Assembly: GCA_023105745.1 (NCBI GenBank)
Contig: JALGQZ010000008.1
Location: 24,627,866 to 24,691,865 of the forward strand
Direction: 5' to 3'
Source of the DNA: Austropuccinia psidii
Taxonomy: Eukaryota; Basidiomycota; Pucciniomycetes; Pucciniales; Sphaerophragmiaceae
Length of the DNA stretch: 64,000 bases
Under the pieces are notes generated by a model, which did not search any database, was not told where the DNA came from, and saw only the letters and a list, made by a program, of their open reading frames with translations. How positions within the stretch are numbered: the stretch's first letter is position 1; each line of letters starts with the position of its first letter. The position numbers were made by a program, and so were the translations under genes. This document shows, piece after piece, positions 55,769 to 64,000 of the stretch.

Positions 55769-57757
55769 TTGAAGGTTGTGGAGAAATTTTTCCTTGATCT
55801 CCTTGAAAGAAATAAAATCAATAACTCAATACCAGAATCAAAAGAAGAAATAAACCAATCAAAAATGGATAAACCTTCATCATCAAAATTACCTGGTAGT
55901 ATTGAAGAAATCCAGGAAGAAAACTTTAATGAAGAAACTGTTGAAGGACAGGAAGAAATGTCTTCAACAGAGAGACTTCAGCAGAAGATGCTAGAAATGC
56001 AAGCAGAATTACTAGCACTACTCAAAAAAGAAGGGAAAAGTAAATCATCAAGTTATACTCCACAAAATAGTCCACTTGAAGAGCAAACCACCCTTCCAAG
56101 ATCATTCAGGCAGCATGGATCACCTTCACCTTATCCTAGACCCATGGCCACATCAACACCTTATACAGAACAAAGACACTTACCAAGAAGAGTCAACATT
56201 TCTTCCCAAATGCCAGCTCCATTACATCAAGAAATTCCAAGAAACACTACTCCAATAGTGAAAATCAGAGCCAAGGACTATAACTTGTGGTTTGATGGAA
56301 AGGATGTTGAAAGATTCATCAAGAAAGTTGAAAATATTGCAGAAATTGAAGGAGCAAGTGGAAGAGACATTGCAAGACAAATAGCATTTTGGACAAAAGA
56401 TGAAGAAATCAGTTATCATATTGAAGGAATGCCAGGATATGAAACAGCTGATTGGGATCAATTGAAAGTGGATATGAAAAGAAGATGGGGAACAGTCTCA
56501 CCTGAAAGAAGATACAGATTATCCTCAATCACTGAATTATTCACAAAAACTCAACAAGAAGGTGGAATAAGAAACATGACTCAATACAGAAAATTCATTG
56601 GGGAATATGAAGCAATCATCACTTACCTCAAAAGATACCAATATATCCAAGGTGATATCAATCATAACCAGGAAATATTGGCCAGCCTTTCCACCAGTGT
56701 TCAAGAATCAATTTACAAAGAAATGATTAAAGACAGGGCTATGGTTCAAGCCTCGGATGGAGGTTACATAATTCCAAGATTGGATATTTTGAGATTATAC
56801 ATTGAACAAGACTTGGAGGCCAAGGTACTTATTCAACAAAAAGAATTTTCTAAACCAAAACCTCCAGAAAAGAAAACAAGATTTGAGGATGAAAGCTGGG
56901 ATGAAGTTTCAAAACAAGTAAAAGAACTCACCCAAAAGATCAAAAATCCTCCACAACCAGAGCCTCAACCAAGAAATGAAGGAAAAGAATCAGTTAAAGA
57001 AGTTTTGAATCAACTCAAAACCCTTTCAGAAGCAGTTAATCCACCAAGAAGGAACTGGAACAATAATCAAGAGCAAAGATTCCCTCAAAATAACCAACCA
57101 TACAAGCCAAGGAATCCTTTACCACCATTTTCATCCAGTTACCAACCATACATACCAGCTCAAATGGCCCCAAGACCACCAATGAAATGTGCTTACTGCA
57201 AGGAAGAAGGCCATACAGCAACTAGAGGCACTCACCTTGCTGAAGATTTAGACAGAAGAATTTTCAGAACCCAAGGAGCATCTTACCTTTTCCCCAACTA
57301 TCAGAGAGTACCTATAGAAGGAAATGAAAGTGCCAAAGACATAGTCAGGGCCTTTGCAAAAGAACAAGCAGAACTCAACAAGAAATTTATGGAGAAACCT
57401 ATTGTCAAAGAAAAACCAGAAGAAGAGGTTAAGCCCACTGCAAAGAAATCAGAAGATAAATCAACCTCAATTGCACATGTTGAAGATTGGTCAAATTGGA
57501 AACCACCTACCATTTCCTCAGCCAATGACCCCTTTCAATCACACATTGGATTAAGGCAGACCAAGCAAAGAATGGAAAGACAATCCCAAAATCAAGAGCC
57601 AAAGAAGAAAGCAGATATTCCAGGAACTTACATGGAAGAAGAAAAAGAGGAAGAAAGAGTAATAATTCCCACCAAATTCCAAAATTCAAATATTCCAAAA
57701 CCAGACCAACCTGAGGAGGAAATTGAAAATATTGCCAATAAAAATGAAGATGAATAA
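55769..57757 (+). CDS. Family-B Gag
   Basis: Open frame of 662 codons. The first ATG is 55865 (about 630 residues), but the same frame is coding-like back to about 55568 (Gln/Ser/Asn-rich, PEYLSQQ, HYYYPPK) without an ATG, so an upstream start joined by splicing is possible. Parts: acidic coiled N-terminus (STERLQQKMLEMQAELLALL), Pro/Ser linker, capsid-like core (about residues 165-350: YNLWFDGKDVERFIKKVENIAEIEG, WDQLKVDMKRRWG, YRKFIGEYEAIITYL), basic linker, then a knuckle CAYCKEEGH whose fourth Cys is Gly. It ends in TAA 57755-57757, and the same frame continues as protease. This Gag type (WxxLKxxMxxRWG) is common in rust retroelements. Confidence 0.85.
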   Translation: MKVVEKFFLDLLERNKINNSIPESKEEINQSKMDKPSSSKLPGSIEEIQEENFNEETVEGQEEMSSTERLQQKMLEMQAELLALLKKEGKSKSSSYTPQNSPLEEQTTLPRSFRQHGSPSPYPRPMATSTPYTEQRHLPRRVNISSQMPAPLHQEIPRNTTPIVKIRAKDYNLWFDGKDVERFIKKVENIAEIEGASGRDIARQIAFWTKDEEISYHIEGMPGYETADWDQLKVDMKRRWGTVSPERRYRLSSITELFTKTQQEGGIRNMTQYRKFIGEYEAIITYLKRYQYIQGDINHNQEILASLSTSVQESIYKEMIKDRAMVQASDGGYIIPRLDILRLYIEQDLEAKVLIQQKEFSKPKPPEKKTRFEDESWDEVSKQVKELTQKIKNPPQPEPQPRNEGKESVKEVLNQLKTLSEAVNPPRRNWNNNQEQRFPQNNQPYKPRNPLPPFSSSYQPYIPAQMAPRPPMKCAYCKEEGHTATRGTHLAEDLDRRIFRTQGASYLFPNYQRVPIEGNESAKDIVRAFAKEQAELNKKFMEKPIVKEKPEEEVKPTAKKSEDKSTSIAHVEDWSNWKPPTISSANDPFQSHIGLRQTKQRMERQSQNQEPKKKADIPGTYMEEEKEEERVIIPTKFQNSNIPKPDQPEEEIENIANKNEDE

Positions 57758-59479
57758 ATTCCAAAACAAGAAAAGAAAGTCAGCAAGCCTCAAAAGAAAC
57801 AAGTTGAAACTAAATTGGAAATTGATAAAATTATCAAGAAAATTATGCAACAAAAGATCAACCTCACCATTGAAGAAATTTTGAGGATGTCACCCAATTT
57901 TGTCCATAAGTTACAAGAATTATCAGAAAAAGACAAAGAAAAGATTAAGTCACTCAACTCAATGGATCTTCAAGAAAGGTTATTATCATTTGGATTCAAA
58001 GAAATACCAAAGCCCAAGATTCATTATGCCTGTCCTTTGGGATTTATGGAAATCTTCATTGGAAAGGAAGAATATCCTATCAGAGCATTAGTGGACACTG
58101 GGGCAGAACTCAACATTATACCAGAGGAAATAGCAATCAAAGCCTCCCTCACAACAAGAAATCTCAACATGAACCTCAGAGGTATTGGAGGACATACCAC
58201 TTCATTGGTGGCACTTTCAGAATTTACTCCAATCATTTTGGCTTCAGGTGAAGAAACTCTAATTCACTTCTTCATTGCAAAAGGATCTGTCCATACAGTA
58301 CTTGGAAGACCCTTCTTGGCAGACAACAATATCAGACTAGAATTTTCCCATAGACAAGGTGAGATACTCAGTTATCAAGAGCCTGATGGAAGAAGATTAT
58401 GCATGCCAATATGCAAACCTCAAGCACTGGGATGGCAAACTGGTCCACCTAGAGGAATGGATTTATGCAACATGGCAGCATTGGTCAGAAATAACCCAGG
58501 AAGGAAGGATCAAAATGCAAAAAGAGACCATACCATAATCAATTTAACCCAGAAGACCCAAGAGTTATCCATATCTCCAAAAAGTGATGAATTTGGTCAA
58601 GATTTACAAAATACCCAATGGCCAAACAACCTCAAAAGACAACTTGAAGACTCAACCTCTGAAGATGAATTACCCAATATAAGTTACAAGACAATTAACA
58701 ATAATGAAGAAAAATTCCAAATTCTGGTGGATGGAAATGAGAAAATAAATGGAAATCCTTTCAAAACCAAACCCAAAAGAAAGAAAGTCAGATTTAGTGA
58801 ACATCATGAGCTCTCAGATGAAGAAATTATAAATGAAATTGAAAAAGACTTCAAAATTATGGAAGAAAGAGACAAAAACACATACCATATCAACTTCTTG
58901 GACAGACCATTGAACAGCCAAGAAGAGCCTTATGAATGGCAACTGGAAAACCCTGAATTCATCCAGCAACCTCCCAATGAAGATGATGAAACAGAATCCA
59001 TCCTAGAAAATGAATACAACTACCTTTATCTGCCATATATTACCTTTGAAGACCTTTATGGGGATGAAGCTCAAGAAATTTTATGTGAAGATAAATATTT
59101 ATGTCAACTTCCAGGAGCAAACTTGAGCAAAATCCAATTCTTAGAGATATTAACTGAAGAAGGAATTAAAGGAAAACTCTCAAATCAATTCTGGGATAAA
59201 ACATTTTCAATGGGAATTTTACCAAGAAGAGGCCTCTACTTCAATCAAATTTGGGCCCAGTGGTACCTTGGATTGAATGGATCAACATATCAAACTGGAA
59301 GACTGAAATGGGTTGGAGATGGATATATATTCATTGATGAAAATTTATGGTGGTCAGAATTTCCATCAGAAGCAGAAATAGAAGAAAGAAATGCCTTTTT
59401 GGAAGCCCTCAAAGATCTTATTTTGGCCAGATTAATCAACAGACACTCACCTTTCCCACCTGGGGGAGCTCAACTTTAA
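57758..59479 (+). CDS. Family-B retropepsin polyprotein
   Basis: Same frame as Gag after one TAA; 554 codons counting from a TTG at 57815, no ATG at the start. Retropepsin at about residues 72-155: YACPLGFMEIFIG, ALVDTGAELNIIP (DTG at 93-95) and VLGRPFLADNNIRLEF. A Lys-rich KPKRKKVRFSEHHE stretch and a long acidic Glu/Asn-rich region follow, then a Trp/Phe-rich end (LKWVGDGYIFIDENLWWSEFP). It has no RT domain. Expression would need readthrough of the TAA, or the TAA is a mutation. Confidence 0.82.
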   Translation: MPKQEKKVSKPQKKQVETKLEIDKIIKKIMQQKINLTIEEILRMSPNFVHKLQELSEKDKEKIKSLNSMDLQERLLSFGFKEIPKPKIHYACPLGFMEIFIGKEEYPIRALVDTGAELNIIPEEIAIKASLTTRNLNMNLRGIGGHTTSLVALSEFTPIILASGEETLIHFFIAKGSVHTVLGRPFLADNNIRLEFSHRQGEILSYQEPDGRRLCMPICKPQALGWQTGPPRGMDLCNMAALVRNNPGRKDQNAKRDHTIINLTQKTQELSISPKSDEFGQDLQNTQWPNNLKRQLEDSTSEDELPNISYKTINNNEEKFQILVDGNEKINGNPFKTKPKRKKVRFSEHHELSDEEIINEIEKDFKIMEERDKNTYHINFLDRPLNSQEEPYEWQLENPEFIQQPPNEDDETESILENEYNYLYLPYITFEDLYGDEAQEILCEDKYLCQLPGANLSKIQFLEILTEEGIKGKLSNQFWDKTFSMGILPRRGLYFNQIWAQWYLGLNGSTYQTGRLKWVGDGYIFIDENLWWSEFPSEAEIEERNAFLEALKDLILARLINRHSPFPPGGAQL

Positions 59480-59639
59480 ATAAATCAACAAAATCAAGAT
59501 TTCTTTTTCTAAAATGTATCAGTATCACCCATAAAATGTATCATTAGTTTCTTTTTTTATTTATTTCATTTTTCTTTCTCTCAAAGGGCAGTGACTTCCT
59601 GCCTTAACAAAGAAGACATTCATCAACAAAGTATTTCTT

Positions 59640-59692
59640 AAAAAAAAAAAAAAAAAAAAAGAAAAAAAGAAAAAAAAAAAAAAAAAAAAAAC
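59640..59692. repeat. Poly-A tract
   Basis: About 50 bp of nearly pure A with single G interruptions, between the protease frame and the small ORF. Similar tracts are at 60799-60822, 61871-61904 and 62082-62098. Confidence 0.8.
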
Positions 59693-59720
59693 TTACAAAA
59701 ATATATCAATCACTTCCACC

Positions 59721-60071
59721 ATGCCCAATTCACCAAATTTTGGATCCTATGGGGAAGAATTAATAAAAGAAGATCAAATTAATAATGAAGATTCAATTTT
59801 GGAAGCTGAAGATTATGATTTAAATAAAGAGAAAGTTTGGCACTTTAAGGATACTTCATCAAAATCAAGAAACCAAGAAATTGAAGAAATCAAGGAATTG
59901 CTGAAAATTTTGGAGGTTTCTGACAAAACCAATGATCAAATTACTCAAGAATTAATGGACCAATTAAATTTCAAACCATCAAGGCCCATCTTGAAGACAC
60001 ATAACAGCTCCAAAAATCAAAAATCAAACAAAATAGTCAGATTTAAACTTCAAAAATCACTAAGGCAGTGA
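59721..60071 (+). CDS. Small acidic ORF downstream of family-B protease
   Basis: 116 codons from an ATG in good context (CACCATGC). Acidic, Asn/Glu/Lys/Ser-rich, with a helix EIEEIKELLKILEVS and a basic end (SNKIVRFKLQKSLRQ) reminiscent of the KKVRFSEHHE stretch of the upstream ORF. It may be a duplicated and diverged piece of that protein. Its TGA stop (60069-60071) lies in the loop of the first tail hairpin. No known domain. Confidence 0.45.
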   Translation: MPNSPNFGSYGEELIKEDQINNEDSILEAEDYDLNKEKVWHFKDTSSKSRNQEIEEIKELLKILEVSDKTNDQITQELMDQLNFKPSRPILKTHNSSKNQKSNKIVRFKLQKSLRQ

Positions 60072-60399
60072 CCTCCTGCCTTATCAAAGAGGAATATCAA
60101 TTCTCATCAAATCAAATCAATAATTCCACTCACCAATAAAAAACACAATACCAAAACCCAAAGATCACTAGGCAGTGACCTCCTGCCTTATCAAAGAGAA
60201 AAAAACAATTCTTATTAACCAAAATCACCAATTTCACTCACCCAAAATCAAGAATCATTAGGCAGTGACCTCCTGCCTTATCAAAGAGGAAAATCCAAAA
60301 ATTTTACCCAAAATTATCATCAAAAACCCTCTAAACTATTAAGCTCTTGACAGTAACTTCCTGCTTCAACAAGGAATATTACCATTTCATCAAGTTTAA

Positions 60400-61480
60400 A
60401 TAATTAAACAACAAAAAAAAAAGTCATCCAAATAAATTTGATAGTATTTTCAAGTGAACTTACCTTTAAAAACTTCAAAAAAAATCAATCAACAATCATA
60501 TAAAAAAACCCTAAAACATGGAATCATGTACCTTACCTGAATAAAATACCAGGTCAATGGCTACAGAAATTAGCTGGAAGGAGGAATAATATTGGATCCA
60601 TACCAACTATCAAACAAAAATTGGTGAAGAAAATGATTGGTCAAAGGAATTAATCAAAATAAATCTCACCTGCTAAGTCCCTAATTCTTTGTTTTTCAAT
60701 CCATCTTTTTTCATTAATATTATCATTTATTTCTTTTATTATTTTACTCTTTTTTCATTTTTATTATTATTATTATTGAATTTCTTTTTTCAACCTAAAA
60801 AAAAAAAAAAAAAAAAAAAAACAAGCTTCAATTCATATAAGCTTAGAAGGAAGAATTAAAATAGAAACCTACTTGATATTGAATATGTTTTATAATTATA
60901 TTTCTCTTTTTTTTAATAGAAAGAGGAAAAAAAAAATATATGAAAAAAATAATAAAAAAAATAAATAACAAATTACTCATTAGTTTCAAGCCAAATCACT
61001 TTAGAGGATAAATAGAAAAGTGACAGCTTACATGCTTTTTTAAATTCTATTTCTTATATATATAATGAATAATATGTCTCCAAATAACTCAACAAAAGAG
61101 CATATACTTAAAGAAATATGAGAAAGAATTAAACATAGACTATGACTTCAGTGTTATTATTTTCAATAATTGTTTTAGCCGTCAACCACAGTGTATTTGT
61201 TTATTTTATTCAAACTAATATCCTTTCTATTTCTTAAAATTGTTTCATTTCATTTCATATTTATTTTTATTTCTTATTTCAAATAAATGGATACAGCTAA
61301 CTGAACACTTTTCTTGGGCCTCTATACACTGATTGTTCAGAGCTCATACAAAAGAAAATAATCTTTTATCTTTTATTTTATATCACTATTTCACATGACC
61401 AACTTATCTGCTTGCTTATAAGCTCAATGAAGTTTTTTTCTTAGGCTTCAAGTTTGGATTGATGACCATGTTGTAAAAAC
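60400..61480. other. AT-rich DNA with poly-A and poly-T runs
   Basis: No ORF, LTR end or RT motif. Contains low-complexity runs near 60690-60830 and 60900-60970. Confidence 0.5.
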
Positions 61481-61499
61481 AAAAAAAAAAAACACACCA

Positions 61500-61863
61500 A
61501 TAGGCGACTTAAAAAGGAATTTGAAGCAAAGACGCGCAATAAAGGATTCTTTAACCAAAACATGGAGATAACAAATACCTATCGAAATATCATGAACAAT
61601 TGCATACGAGCTAAAGCTTAAGCCTTAGTATCATCAAGGGGTATGTAACTTGAAATACCAAAAACCCAAAAGACCTCAACATATTCAACGAGGCAATTTA
61701 AAAGCAAGCAAACAGAGTCAATGAAGTTTCTTTCAAGAGACGACTTGGGATATTTCATTAACAAGCAATTTGGGCTGTATTGCTTGACCTCATCAATATT
61801 ATTCAATTAATCAGCTAAGTTAATGTCTTATTTACAATTTCTATTTGTTTTGTTGTTTTTGTT

Positions 61864-61905
<42 letters not shown>

Positions 61906-63700
61906 GGGGGGATTACAACCCAGAAACCTAAAACGACCAAGCTGCCTAGTAACTACAAGGGTAATGGATGAAGACGCAATTAAAACTAAAGGTGGCGTTC
62001 GCGAGAATCCACCTTGTGCGTACTGGTCGACACACCTCGCTTCACTAAAAAGATTTTAGCGCCAAATTATTCCTTAAAAATTGAAAAAAAAAAAAAAAAC
62101 AAACAAATTGTTGGCTTACTTATTATTTAAAATGGGAGGTTATTGCACAACCATCTGGACCACGCGGTCGCAATTTATACTTATAGGGAGCTGGGTTCTT
62201 AGGACCTTTAGGGTTGGAAGCCGGCCCACTTGAAAAGAAAACCTCGGGATCGTCGACAAAAAGTTCGGGGAGGTAATCACCGTTTATGAAGGTCTAAAAA
62301 GCCAACGCCGCAGACGGAGGCTCCTCCTCAGGTGAGGAGGCTCGGGTAGAACTAACGGAGTAATTGGCAAGGGCTGGTGTTGAAGGGGGAGTCATCGAGG
62401 TGATCCATTCCCACATGGATTGCTTGACAGGCGTGGCTGGAGTACCGAAAACCAATTCCTCAAACTCTTGAATCGTAAAGGGCTCAATTGCCTTTAAGAA
62501 GGTGGAGGAGTATATGGGGATATCGGAGCTCATGTTACAAATTAAAATAAAAGAGGAAACTATAAAAGAAAGGGGAAAGAAGTCGTCAATCTCAATAAAA
62601 ATTACTCAACACAGGCCACTCACATAAGGCGAGTTCAAAATCGAGTCAACGTAACAGGCCCTATAAAAGTCCAATGGAAGATTAGCGGGAATGGGGAGAA
62701 CAGAGAGATCGACGTCCTATTTATAGTATTTCGGAACCAGCGTGGTATGGAAGGGTTCACCTTGTCGAAAGCTCTCAAACTCCTACATTAGCAAATAAAA
62801 AAAATAATAAAAATAAAAATAAAGTAATAAATAAAATAATAAAAAGGGGAAGAAGAGCAAGAAATAGATCGAAACGAAAAGCAGATAACGTTGCAGGTAA
62901 TTCAATGGCAACCGACTTTAGCGAGCGTGGAATCCATGAAACATTTTGCTTAGTGGAGTCAATCCGAGGCAGTGCCATAACCTTGCAGAATCGCCAATGG
63001 TACTGGTCAGATAGAATATGAATTTAAGAACTGAGTAATTATCAACTGAATTACTTACCAACCGCCATAATATACCAAGAAAACGAATTAGCCAATTAAT
63101 AACGGACAAATACAATTTTGGGTCCGAGGAGGGCGTTGAGGCATGGAAGCTGCCGATAAAAGTCCTAAAGCTGTCGAAGAATCACGAAAGCAGTGGGCCT
63201 GGGAAGCGAATGCAGCTATAGGAAGGAGGAATCCACTAACTCCACGACGAACTGGTGAGCTACTCCGATTAGAGCGGATTTAGCTTGGTTGGCTTAACGT
63301 TACCTAGAAATTATAACATCACAGAAGGCGCTAAGCCACACTGCGAGGGCGGAATTAGCTAGGGCAACAAACGTACACTGTTGGGCACTATCCGACTTGG
63401 CTCGCTAATCACTTCCTGGGATACGTCAAGAGAATACAGTATCAACGAGTCGTTTGAGGTGTTCGTAAGGCCAGCAGTCTTCTCCAGGGACCTGCTCTTG
63501 AAGTAGGATGGATTGAGGAATTTGAATCGTAAAGGCGCATAATAAAATAATAAAAAAAAAAAAAAAGAGAAAAAGTAATATAAAAAAAATATAAAGAAGG
63601 TAGGATAAATGAGTCAAAGAGCAGGAGTCGCGGAGAGGATATAGGACGCCAACCTCCTGCAGCCGGTACCGGGCTGTACGACCCGATAGCTAGCTAGGAC
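61500..63700 (-). other. CpG-retaining segment, possible intron-containing minus-strand gene
   Basis: CG dinucleotides occur in almost every line here, in sharp contrast to the rest of the window. Minus-strand frames look coding but short: 63426-63617 (IPQSILLQEQVPGEDCWPYE), 62918-63115, 62775-62978, a stretch near 62620-62740 (LSVLPIPANLPLDFYRACY), and 62294-62533 (79 codons). After a TAG the same frame continues to about 62125 (NGDYLPELFVDDPEVFFSSG, YKYKLRPRGPDGCAITSHF). Plausible short introns with GT..AG ends lie at 63003-63058 (GTAAGT, 56 nt) and 62560-62623 (GTGAGT, 64 nt). I recognise no domain and cannot build a full gene model. It may be a young element or a host-gene fragment. Confidence 0.4.
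61871..61904. repeat. Poly-A run beside G6
   Basis: About 34 A followed by CGGGGGG. It could be a retroposon tail on the plus strand or a low-complexity part of the minus-strand segment. Confidence 0.6.
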
Positions 63701-63720
63701 TAAACGAATGGGTCCTGGAT

Positions 63721-64000
63721 AAAACGAAATATAATATATATATATAATTAATAATAAATTAATGAAGGATTAATGTATGAATATATTCAAAATAAAAAAA
63801 ATAATAATAATAAAAAATAAAAAAAATAAAGTAAAATAAAATAGAATAAATATAAAAATAAAAACAAAAAACAATAAAATTTCCTCAGCAAGACATTAAA
63901 CTGCTGGAATTTGTTGATTGTCTCATTAATATCAAATTAAGCTGACATTTTTCATTTTGATGTGCTATAGGGCTTTAAATAAAAAAAATGTCCTCAGCAA
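63721..64000. other. AT-rich window end
   Basis: TA and AAT repeats, then a less biased 110 bp in which TCCTCAGCAA appears twice (63883 and 63991). Nothing assignable. Confidence 0.5.

Larger units (their letters stand above)
59584..60375 (+). repeat. Hairpin repeats in family-B tail
   Basis: Five copies of GGCAGTGACYTCCTGCC with flanks. Arms AAGGCAG/CTGCCTT (core GGCAG/CTGCC) enclose a 7-nt loop TGACYTC. Positions of GGCAG: 59587, 60064, 60171, 60261, and a degenerate GACAG at 60349. The last four are 90-107 bp apart. Most are followed by TATCAAAGAG or a close variant. Three are preceded by ATCACTA or ATCATTA, which can form a second overlapping stem (TCACT with AGTGA). Confidence 0.85.
53544..60400 (+). 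mobile_element. Family-B LTR retrotransposon, 5' part (element 4)
   Basis: A 1,945-bp LTR, primer-binding site, Gag frame, retropepsin frame, a third acidic ORF and a hairpin-repeat tail. No reverse transcriptase, RNase H or integrase motif and no second LTR are visible before 64000. It is either a non-autonomous Gag-Pro element or its polymerase lies beyond the window after foreign DNA. The right end given is only where recognisable element sequence stops. The decayed copy at 1119 and the solo LTR at 7439 belong to the same family. Confidence 0.75.

Noticed and set aside
61871..61904. LINE 3' tail
   Set aside because: A poly-A run alone, with no reverse transcriptase or endonuclease upstream and several similar runs nearby.
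63426..63617. Transmembrane protein from the Phe/Leu-rich N-terminus of this frame and of 62775-62978
   Set aside because: The hydrophobic runs are translated poly-T/A tracts that look like intron or spacer DNA.

Overview
This window is a transposable-element graveyard from an AT-rich, repeat-rich basidiomycete genome, most likely a rust fungus (Pucciniales). The long Ty3/gypsy polyproteins closely resemble, from memory, families in the myrtle rust Austropuccinia psidii. The other fragments (MULE transposase with an OTU-like tail, TET/JBP-like oxygenase, SNF2 remnant) are also typical of rust genomes. No database search was run. I see no intact host gene.

Layout. 1-4.9 kb: a decayed copy (LTR plus gag) of a long-LTR family, here called family B. 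6.1-11.3 kb: a minus-strand MULE transposase pseudogene split by a 1,941-bp family-B solo LTR with a GTAC target duplication. 11.2-13.2 kb: an unrecognised broken plus-strand ORF, then two tRNA-like Pol III relics. 13.5-14.8 kb: a dispersed array of GC-rich hairpins in T-rich DNA. 15.5-16.4 kb: a TET/JBP-like oxygenase remnant. 17.1-39.0 kb: an SNF2-like helicase pseudogene split by a 20.7-kb nested cluster of minus-strand chromovirus-like retrotransposons, here called family A. The nesting is exact: element 1 (TSD ATTCC) carries a solo LTR (TSD ATGGG) in its leader and a complete element 2 (TSD ACAAC) in its 5' LTR. 39.1-48.8 kb: a third family-A copy with mosaic LTRs and no TSD. 48.8-53.5 kb: AT-rich DNA with a diverged direct repeat. 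53.5-60.4 kb: a family-B element with LTR, Gag and retropepsin frames and a hairpin-repeat tail, but no reverse transcriptase or 3' LTR in view. 61.5-63.7 kb: a CpG-retaining segment with short coding-like minus-strand frames, unlike everything else here.

The main result concerns the 5' end of family A. In all three copies an intron of about 550 nt starts just after the primer-binding site and ends at a pyrimidine-rich CAG. Removing it would join an exon-final A to TG, creating the ATG of ORF1. A second intron of exactly 68 nt joins the first 100 codons of ORF1 to a second frame, giving a 333-residue protein in element 3. That intron contains, one nucleotide after an ORF1 stop, the ATG of the Gag-Pol frame, which then overlaps ORF1 for about 720 nt in another reading frame. 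Splicing or retention of the 68-nt intron would therefore choose between two overlapping proteins. This is inferred from sequence conserved in three diverged copies and can be tested with split RNA reads.
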